7,292 bases of DNA from NCBI GenBank assembly GCA_017999135.1, contig JAGOBT010000155.1:1-7292 (forward strand), given 5' to 3'. The notes under the pieces were generated by a model, which saw only the letters and a list, made by a program, of their open reading frames with translations, was not told the origin of the DNA and made no database searches. A program made the position numbers and the translations under genes. Every line of letters begins with the position of its first letter. The first letter of the stretch is position 1. Origin of the DNA: Burkholderiaceae bacterium (lineage in GTDB: Bacteria; Pseudomonadota; Gammaproteobacteria; Burkholderiales; Burkholderiaceae_C). Below are positions 1-6,190 of the stretch, one piece after another.

Positions 1-797
1 CCCGACGAGTTGCCGGCATGGTGCACGAACTGGATGTCCAGATCCGGGTACTTGGCGGTGATCAGCCGGCGGTAGGTGGTGCCCTGGCCATCCAGATCGA
101 CATCGGCCATCTGGGTGAAGGCCGGCTTCAGGCCCGCCAGGCCCTCGCGGGTGGTCTGCGGGCGGGGGAACTCCTCGCGGTCCAGCGCCAGGCTGCCGTC
201 GGCCTTGTAGACCGGGATCACGCTCTTCTTGAAGTGCCCGCCGGCAATGGCTGCCGCGGCACGCTGCTGGCTGACCAGGGCCAGATCATCCAGCGCCTCG
301 CGCGGGATGCCTTCCAGCGTGGCGATGGCGTCGGCGCACACGCCCTGGTGGCTTTGCGGGTGCTTGGCACGCAGGCGCACATTGCCGGCGTCCATGAAGC
401 CCGGGCCGTCGCGCATGGTGGCCGTCAGGCTCATCATCTCGCAGCCGCCGGCGATCACCAGGTCTTCCATGCCGGCCATGATGGACGCGGTGGCCAGGTT
501 CACCGTGGTGATGCCGCTGCCGCAGAAGCGGTCCAGCGTCATGCCGCTGGCCTTGACGTCGTAGCCGGCGTCCAGCGCGGCCATGCGGCCCATGTCGTTG
601 CCCTGGGCGCCCTTCTGGGTGCTGGTGCCCCAGATGATGTCGTCGACCTCGGCGGTCTTCAGGTTGTTGCGCTCGGCCAGGGCCTTCAGCACGCTGGCGG
701 CCAGGTGCTGCGGATGCATGTCGGCCAGGGCGCCCTTGCCCTGCTTGCCGATGCCGCGCGGCGTGCGGCAGGCGTCGATGATGAGGGCTTCGGTCAT
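1..797 (-). CDS. Thiolase (acetyl-CoA acetyltransferase family), C-terminus beyond the window
   Basis: Thiolases cleave 3-ketoacyl-CoA with free CoA to give acetyl-CoA and a shortened acyl-CoA, or run in reverse; this is normally the last step of beta-oxidation, in the cytoplasm. The visible 265 residues begin MTEALIIDACRTPRG, the usual thiolase N-terminus. The nucleophilic cysteine is Cys92 in the motif DRFCGSG, followed by the conserved segment AGGCEMMS (residues 116-123). The window ends in HHAGNSS (259-265), corresponding to the conserved AGNASG-type loop, after a stretch of about 20 residues that many thiolases lack. The catalytic His and second Cys of the C-terminal half lie outside the window. 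The ATG at 795-797 has a Shine-Dalgarno GGAG (complement of 805-808) seven bases upstream. It is transcribed divergently from the isomerase gene at 936. Family assignment is firm; chain-length preference (degradative or biosynthetic) cannot be read from this part. Confidence 0.94.
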   Translation of the reverse strand, partial: MTEALIIDACRTPRGIGKQGKGALADMHPQHLAASVLKALAERNNLKTAEVDDIIWGTSTQKGAQGNDMGRMAALDAGYDVKASGMTLDRFCGSGITTVNLATASIMAGMEDLVIAGGCEMMSLTATMRDGPGFMDAGNVRLRAKHPQSHQGVCADAIATLEGIPREALDDLALVSQQRAAAAIAGGHFKKSVIPVYKADGSLALDREEFPRPQTTREGLAGLKPAFTQMADVDLDGQGTTYRRLITAKYPDLDIQFVHHAGNSS

Positions 798-935
798 GGC
801 CAGTCTCCGGCAGTGGTGAGGGAAGGCGCCGATTGTGGGCATGCGCCCCAGGCGATCACAGTCCATCTGGTGACAGATGCCGACTGTCGCCCCGCCTACC
901 CTGCCGGTCACCACCTTCCACCACCCGAACCCGCC
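798..935. promoter_or_regulatory. Divergent intergenic region between thiolase and isomerase genes
   Basis: This 138-base non-coding stretch must hold the promoters of both the thiolase (leftward) and the isomerase-kinase pair (rightward), unless they are read from further away. I see no convincing -35/-10 pair. The thiolase has a clear Shine-Dalgarno close to its start; the 20 bases before the isomerase ATG are C-rich and show none. The only outstanding structure is the inverted repeat at 851-891, listed separately. Confidence 0.55.
851..891. promoter_or_regulatory. Imperfect inverted repeat, candidate operator or hairpin
   Basis: The core is CATCTG (864-869), GTGA, CAGATG (874-879), a perfect 6-4-6 inverted repeat. 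The symmetry continues outward: ACAGTC (858-863) pairs with GACTGT (882-887) across a two-base bulge, and GGCGA (851-855) pairs with TCGCC (887-891) with a further offset. It lies between two divergent genes, 45 bases from the isomerase start and 54 from the thiolase start, where an operator controlling both would be expected. A TetR- or GntR-type repressor responding to acyl-CoA is a plausible but unproven ligand; no regulator gene is in the window. It could also form an RNA hairpin in the isomerase leader. Confidence 0.4.
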
Positions 936-1745
936 ATGAGCACCGACGCCCTGCCCACCTTCGAGACCATCCGCCTGGCGCTGCAGGGCGGCGTGGCCAC
1001 GCTCACGCTGAACCGGCCGCAGCGGCTGAATGCCGCACCGCCGCAGATGTTCGACGAGATCCGTGCCGCGCTGCAGCAGTTGCCCGGCCTGGGCGCACGC
1101 GCGCTGCTCATCACCGGCGAGGGCCGCGCCTTCTGCAGCGGCGCCGACCTGGCCGGCCGCGGCGAGGCGCCGGCTGGTGGCCGCGGCGCCAACACCTTCC
1201 GGGCGCTGACCCAGCACTACAACCCGACCATGCTGGCGCTGGCCAGGCTGGACATGCCGGTGGTCACTGCCGTCAACGGCGTGGCGGCCGGCATCGGCTG
1301 CAGCCTGGCGCTGGCGGCTGATTTCACGCTGGCGGCCAGGTCCGCCTACTTCCTGGAAGCCTTCGTCAACATCGGCCTGGTGCCCGACGGTGGCACCACC
1401 TGGATGCTGGCCCGCCAGATCGGCAAGGCCCGCGCCACCGAGATGATGATGCTCGGCGAGCGCATCCCCGCCGAGAAGGCCGAGGCCTGGGGCCTGATCC
1501 ATGCCACGGTCGACGATGCCGAACTGATGGCCCGTGCCGGGGCGTTGGCCGAGCGCCTGGCCAACGGCCCCACCCGCGCCTACAGCCTGATGCGCCAGGG
1601 CCTGATCCGTGCGATGGCGCAGACCTATGAGGAAGGGCTGGCCACCGAGGCGGCGCACCAGGCGCAATGCGCCGACAGCGCCGACGCCCGCGAGGGCGGC
1701 ATGGCCTTCCTGGAAAAGCGCAAGGCGCAATTCAAGGGCGCATGA
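936..1745 (+). CDS. Enoyl-CoA hydratase/isomerase (crotonase) family protein, PaaG-like isomerase type
   Basis: A 269-residue crotonase-superfamily protein, the usual length. Seen: LTLNRPQRLNA (23-33) of the CoA-binding N-terminus; the oxyanion-hole segment GRAFCSGADL (63-72); the second oxyanion segment VNGVAAGIGCSLALAADF (113-130); and IGLVPDGGTTW (146-156). The two glutamates that catalyse hydration in classical enoyl-CoA hydratase (Glu144 and Glu164 of rat crotonase) align here with Ser123 and Phe143. Asp151 instead occupies the place of the catalytic Asp in PaaG (1,2-epoxyphenylacetyl-CoA/enoyl-CoA isomerase), so double-bond isomerisation is more likely than hydration. ATG936 is chosen because family similarity starts there; the same frame stays open far upstream, antisense to the thiolase, and that part is spurious. 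No Shine-Dalgarno is visible. The stop is one base before the kinase start, so the two form an operon. Exact substrate unknown. Confidence 0.92.
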   Translation: MSTDALPTFETIRLALQGGVATLTLNRPQRLNAAPPQMFDEIRAALQQLPGLGARALLITGEGRAFCSGADLAGRGEAPAGGRGANTFRALTQHYNPTMLALARLDMPVVTAVNGVAAGIGCSLALAADFTLAARSAYFLEAFVNIGLVPDGGTTWMLARQIGKARATEMMMLGERIPAEKAEAWGLIHATVDDAELMARAGALAERLANGPTRAYSLMRQGLIRAMAQTYEEGLATEAAHQAQCADSADAREGGMAFLEKRKAQFKGA

Positions 1746-1746
1746 C

Positions 1747-2817
1747 ATGAGCGCGCCCGCCGCCCCCACCACCGATCCGGTCGGCTACCGCCGCGAGGCC
1801 GTCGAGGCCTGGCTGGCCACCCAGGTGCCCAGCCTGCGCCAGCCGTTGCGCTGGACGCGCCTGGAAGGCGGCCACAGCAACCTGACGTATCTGCTGGAGG
1901 ATGCGGATGGCCAGCGTGCGGTGATCCGCCGCCCGCCGATGGGCGACCTGCTGCCCAAGGCGCACGACATGGGCCGCGAATGGGCGCTGATCAGTGCGTT
2001 GGGGCCCACGCCGGTGCCAGTGCCACGGGCGCTGGGCTTCTGCCAAGACCCGACGGTCACCGGCGCGCACTTCTACGTGATGGGCCACATCGACGGCCAT
2101 CCGCTCTACAACGCCGACGACGCCCGCCGCTGGGCGCCGATGGACAAGCGCATCACGCTGTCGCACAGCTTCATCGACGTGCTGGCCGACCTGCATGCGG
2201 TCGACCCCGACGCGGTGGGCCTGAGTGACCTGGGCAAGAAGGACTCGTACATCGAGCGGCAGCTGAAGACCTGGTACCGCAGCTGGAATGCGTCGATCGA
2301 GGGCGCGCAGCTGGACGATCCGCGCGCCCATGCACTGCAGAAGTACTTCCTCGAACACACGCCCGACCAGGGCCCGGCCCGCGTGGTGCATGGCGACTAC
2401 GGCCTGCACAACACCCTGGTGGGTGCCGACGGCACCATCGCCGCAGTGGTCGACTGGGAGATCAGCACCCTGGGCGACCCGCTGGCCGACCTGGCCTATG
2501 CGCTGAACCAGTGGGCCCAGCCCGACGACCCGCCCGCGGTGCGTGGCGACCCGCCCACCGCCCAGCCCGGCTTTGCCAGCCGTGCCGCGCTGGCCGACCG
2601 CTATGCGGCCCGCACCGGGCGCGACCTGTCCAGGCTGGACTTCTACATCGGCTTCAACCGCTGGAAGTCTGCCGCCATCGTGCACGGCGTCTATGCCCGC
2701 TACATGGAAGGCAAGAAGAGCACCGACGGCGTGGACATGGCCGGGCTGAAGCGCGGCATCCTGCAGTCGCTGGCGCAGGCCGAGGCGGCGGTGGACCGGC
2801 TAGAGAAGCGCGGCTGA
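1747..2817 (+). CDS. APH-fold phosphotransferase of the ACAD10/11 N-terminal type
   Basis: A 356-residue protein with the aminoglycoside phosphotransferase/choline kinase fold, which moves the gamma-phosphate of ATP to a small-molecule hydroxyl. The N-lobe shows RLEGGHSNLTYLL (38-50) for the nucleotide loop and VIRRPP (59-64). The catalytic loop is HGDYGLHN (215-222), with Asp217 as the expected base and Asn222 a metal ligand; VDWE (235-238) supplies the metal-binding Asp236, followed by LGDPLADLAY. This is the family fused to an acyl-CoA dehydrogenase in human ACAD10 and ACAD11, and LvaA of the Pseudomonas levulinate pathway has the same kind of role, phosphorylating 4-hydroxyacyl-CoA. ATG1747 follows the isomerase TGA by one base, implying translational coupling. 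An upstream in-frame extension runs inside the isomerase gene and is rejected. Antibiotic resistance is unlikely given context and family. Fold is certain; the hydroxyacyl-CoA substrate is inference. Confidence 0.92.
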   Translation: MSAPAAPTTDPVGYRREAVEAWLATQVPSLRQPLRWTRLEGGHSNLTYLLEDADGQRAVIRRPPMGDLLPKAHDMGREWALISALGPTPVPVPRALGFCQDPTVTGAHFYVMGHIDGHPLYNADDARRWAPMDKRITLSHSFIDVLADLHAVDPDAVGLSDLGKKDSYIERQLKTWYRSWNASIEGAQLDDPRAHALQKYFLEHTPDQGPARVVHGDYGLHNTLVGADGTIAAVVDWEISTLGDPLADLAYALNQWAQPDDPPAVRGDPPTAQPGFASRAALADRYAARTGRDLSRLDFYIGFNRWKSAAIVHGVYARYMEGKKSTDGVDMAGLKRGILQSLAQAEAAVDRLEKRG

Positions 2818-2876
2818 GCGTCGCCGGTTGCCGTGGTGACGGGGTCGATGCCGCCTGACTGGCTGCGGTTTGGCGC

Positions 2877-2902
2877 AACAGCGCCACGGCCGTGGCGCTG
2901 TT
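2877..2902. terminator. Perfect 26-base palindrome between convergent genes, probable bidirectional terminator
   Basis: Bases 2877-2902 read identically on both strands, from AACAGCGCCAC through a central GGCC to GTGGCGCTGTT. As RNA this gives an 11-bp GC-rich stem with a four-base loop in either direction. It lies in the 102-base gap between the kinase stop (2817) and the HEPN stop (2920), where both transcripts end. The T-tract is weak on both sides (TTCCGTCATCTT on the plus side), so termination may be partly Rho-dependent. A protein-binding palindrome is the alternative. Confidence 0.65.
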
Positions 2903-2919
2903 CCGTCATCTTCTGGCAC

Positions 2920-3357
2920 CTACAGCAGGTCAGGCCGATTGGCCTGCAGCCAGCTGCGGACGTGGCTGAACAGCTCTTGCGCGCTGGTCAGGCACTCGGC
3001 TGCAGCAGCGTCGGGGATCAGGTCGCCAGAGTAGTCCGACAGGTTGCGCTGCTTGCGCAGGGCGTCGAGCACGATCACCTTGGTCTGCGGCAGGCCCACA
3101 CTGAGCTGCAGTGTCTGGATAGCAGTCTGGTGATGGCCGGGCTTGCTGGTCAGGGTGCGGAAGCCGTTGGCGTTCAAGGCCACCATCGCCACCTGCATGA
3201 TGGCCTTGTAGGCGGCGTCGAAGCGGTTCTCTGCGCTCAGGCCGGCCAGTTGTGCGTCGGCGATGTTGCGCTGCGCCGCAGCCAACAGCTTGGCCACGAA
3301 CCCCTTGTCTGCCTGCACGGCGTCAAGGCTGATGCCGAGCAAGTTCTTCAAGGTCAT
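2920..3357 (-). CDS. HEPN-domain protein, putative toxin-side partner of the MNT protein
   Basis: A 145-residue, mainly helical protein. The segment SAENRFDAAYKAIMQVAMVA (41-60), then KPGHHQTAIQTL (72-83) and DALRKQRNLSDYSGD (98-112), is typical of HEPN four-helix bundles. HEPN proteins next to minimal nucleotidyltransferases are often RNase toxins using an Arg-x4-His motif. Here the matching position reads Arg104-Asn-Leu-Ser-Asp-Tyr109, so the catalytic His is replaced by Tyr. RNase activity is therefore doubtful, or it belongs to a HEPN branch with a different role. ATG3357 lies inside the end of the upstream nucleotidyltransferase gene (35 bases shared), with GGAA seven bases before it, so translation is probably coupled. 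No signal peptide or membrane segment. It ends just before the palindrome at 2877-2902. Family is likely; toxin activity is not established. Confidence 0.8.
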   Translation of the reverse strand: MTLKNLLGISLDAVQADKGFVAKLLAAAQRNIADAQLAGLSAENRFDAAYKAIMQVAMVALNANGFRTLTSKPGHHQTAIQTLQLSVGLPQTKVIVLDALRKQRNLSDYSGDLIPDAAAAECLTSAQELFSHVRSWLQANRPDLL

Positions 3358-3925
3358 GCGCGTTTCCGATCAGGAACAGCTTGGGCTTGGCCAGCACATC
3401 TGCCAGGAAGGGTTCAGTGGAGGCCTTGGCACTGAACTCGGTTGTCGAGAACAACTTGGGGTTCACCTCGCGGCCCAGCACGGCTTGCGTGGGGTGCAGC
3501 AGCTGCACCGCTTGGCGAAAGCTGATGTCGCCGATCAGCATCACGTCGATGTCGCTCCCAGAAGTCTCGCGCCCCTGGGCGACCGAGCCAAACACGAACG
3601 CCACCCGCAGCTGCGTGGCCACCGGCGCCAGTGCCTGCACCAGCACGTCGGCCAGGCCCGAGGTCTTGCGCAAGATGCTGGCCAGTTCGGTGAAGATGGG
3701 GCCGCTGGTGTCGGCGCTGTAGACCTGCTGGTTACCGCGCTTTTCGCGCTTGAGCAGCCCCACCTCGGCCAGCTTGCCCAGCTCGCGCGTGATGGTGCCG
3801 GCGGGCAGGCCGGTACGGCGGGCGATCTCGCGCCCGTGCAGCGCCTCATCCGGCCGCAGCAGCAGCAGCCCGAGCACGCGGCGGCGGTATTCCGGGAACA
3901 GCAGTGCGGGCAAAGATTGATGCAT
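3323..3925 (-). CDS. Winged-helix / minimal nucleotidyltransferase (MNT) fusion protein
   Basis: A 200-residue protein in two parts. Residues about 10-70 form a winged helix-turn-helix of the ArsR/MarR kind, with the recognition region HGREIARRTGLPAGTITREL (30-49) and the wing at LLKREKRGNQQVY. Residues about 105-185 are a DNA polymerase beta-like minimal nucleotidyltransferase with the signature Gly113-Ser114 and Asp125-Ile-Asp127 (FGSVAQGRETSGSDIDV). The third carboxylate is not obvious: the next strand reads REVNPKLFS. In MNT-HEPN (MntA-HepT, type VII) systems the MNT protein is the antitoxin and AMPylates the HEPN toxin; the DNA-binding domain here suggests it also represses its own promoter. 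Start choice: ATG3925 gives MHQSLPALLF, matching the family's usual N-terminus. In-frame ATGs at 3955 and 3967 and a GTG at 4018 are less likely, because the stretch is AT-rich, uses rare ATA codons and looks like promoter. No start has a clear Shine-Dalgarno. Confidence 0.85.
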   Translation of the reverse strand: MHQSLPALLFPEYRRRVLGLLLLRPDEALHGREIARRTGLPAGTITRELGKLAEVGLLKREKRGNQQVYSADTSGPIFTELASILRKTSGLADVLVQALAPVATQLRVAFVFGSVAQGRETSGSDIDVMLIGDISFRQAVQLLHPTQAVLGREVNPKLFSTTEFSAKASTEPFLADVLAKPKLFLIGNAHDLEELARHQP

Positions 3926-3993
3926 ATTAGGCGCCGATTGTCGCTTTATTTGCATCGATATGCACATTGACGCGTGCGCCGATGTGCCATGCA
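3918..3993 (-). promoter_or_regulatory. AT-rich candidate promoter/operator of the MNT-HEPN module
   Basis: The stretch around 3915-3970 is clearly richer in A and T than anything else in the window. It contains TGCAT at 3921-3925 and 3951-3955, and ATGCA at 3960-3964 and 3989-3993. The pair 3951-3964 is an inverted repeat TGCAT-N4-ATGCA, and the two TGCAT copies are 30 bases apart, about three helical turns. This suits an operator for the winged-helix domain of the adjacent protein. I cannot assign a confident -35/-10 pair. It also separates the module from the end of the DUF2889 gene at 4015. Confidence 0.4.
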
Positions 3994-4014
3994 AGGCCTC
4001 GACCGCGCAGCGCC

Positions 4015-4652
4015 TCACCGACCCTGGTTCATCTCCCGCATCCGGGTCATCACCGGCCCGTCGGACTTGTAGGACCAGCAGGTGTCGACCAGTTCGTCAA
4101 TCCGCCACACCCGCACCGGCTCGGCTTCACCCGGGTCACGCGGGCGGTAGTTGTCTGACGCAAAGGCCTGCACCGCTGCAGCGGCCATGGTGTCGAGCAG
4201 CATCACGATGTGGGTGCAGCCGTCGGTGCCGCCCAGCCGCTCGCGCAGCGCCTTGCGGAAGCCGCGGCCCATGTGGAGGCCGACCACCTGCTGGAAGTTG
4301 GGCTGCACGCTGCTGCAGGTGCCGTAGGGCGTGCTGGGCATGGCCGACACCAGCGCCACGATGGTGCGCTTGCGATCGAGCGTGACGCGCAGCTGCATGT
4401 GGTGCAGCGCCGACCCCTCGGCACACGCACCGCGGAAGGCGTTGTCGTAGGCGAACGGCCGGGTGTCGGCGAAGCGGGCGTCGATGTCGATCAGCCCGTC
4501 GTCACGCCGGAAGCTGCGAAACACCATGCTGCGCGTCTGGATGGCCTGGCGCGCCTCGGGTTCCGGCAGCACCCAGCCGTCGTCCAGACCGGCGTGCAGT
4601 GCCTCACCCGGGGCCAGGCCACCGCCGGGCGATGCTGCCGTCGGCTGGCCCA

Positions 4653-4653
<1 letters not shown>
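4015..4653 (-). CDS. DUF2889 domain-containing protein
   Basis: A 212-residue protein of unknown biochemical role. From about residue 40 it follows the DUF2889 pattern: RSMVFRSFRRDDGLIDIDAR (41-60), ADTRPF, HHMQLRVTLDRKRTIVAL (84-101), the Cys113 region YGTCSSVQPNF, LHMGRGFRKALRERLGGTDG (126-145), then CTHIVMLLDTMAAAAVQAF (146-164). No signal peptide or membrane helix is seen; the first 30 residues are Gly/Ala/Pro-rich and probably disordered. Its ATG overlaps the TGA of the acyl-CoA dehydrogenase gene by one base (TGATG on the minus strand), so the two are probably translationally coupled and made in similar amounts. This points to a role in the same acyl-CoA pathway, for instance as an accessory subunit or a thioester-handling enzyme, but that is guilt by association only. 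It ends 89 bases before the MNT start; no terminator is evident there. Confidence 0.88.
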
Positions 4654-5975
<1,322 letters not shown>

Positions 5976-6190
5976 GGGTGTCTCTCCGTGGGTGCTGTGC
6001 AGATCGTGCGGGGCCGACTGTGCGGCCGATGCCCCGGTGCCGCAGTCGTTCGGGTGACACCACGCCGGCAACGGCCCAGGGTGTCCTGCGGGTGACGCTG
6101 GCGGTCGCCACGGATTGACACCATGCGGTGCCAGGCCCAGCCTCACGGGCCATGCGTGGCGCCCTGTGCGCACCGCGTCCAGGAGCCCAT
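5976..6190. promoter_or_regulatory. Divergent intergenic region between acyl-CoA dehydrogenase and CoA-transferase
   Basis: A 215-base region between oppositely transcribed genes, expected to hold promoters for both. I see three kinds of structure. CGGGGC (6009-6014) and GCCCCG (6031-6036) are inverted arms. CGACTG (6015-6020) and CAGTCG (6043-6048) are inverted arms, and the first lies within GCCGACTGT, also found at 879-887 in the other divergent region. TGACACCA occurs directly repeated at 6055-6062 and 6116-6123, with the reverse GGTGTC at 6080-6085. A TTGACA hexamer at 6115-6120 could be a rightward -35 box, but no acceptable -10 follows at 16-18 bases, so I do not call a promoter. Confidence 0.4.
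6181..6185 (+). promoter_or_regulatory. Ribosome binding site that supports the GTG start of the CoA-transferase
   Basis: AGGAG lies five bases before GTG6191. An ATG at 6189-6191 is closer to the site but is followed directly by TGA in its own frame (ATGTGA), so it cannot start the gene. The GTG overlaps that ATG by one base. Confidence 0.75.

Noticed and set aside
18..935. A 306-codon N-terminal extension of the crotonase-family gene
   Set aside because: It runs antisense through the thiolase gene and is low-complexity; crotonase similarity and normal family length start at ATG936.
1732..2685. A 317-codon minus-strand frame opposite the kinase gene
   Set aside because: It is the antisense shadow of the kinase. 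The composition is His/Gln/Val/Ala-rich with no recognisable domain, while the plus strand has APH catalytic motifs.
1747..2817. Aminoglycoside resistance phosphotransferase
   Set aside because: The APH fold alone suggests this, but the N-lobe, the catalytic loop context and neighbouring acyl-CoA genes fit the ACAD10/11-type metabolic kinases better.
6115..6143. A sigma-70 promoter based on TTGACA at 6115-6120
   Set aside because: The hexamer at 16-18 bases downstream is GC-rich (CAGCCT region) and does not resemble a -10 box.
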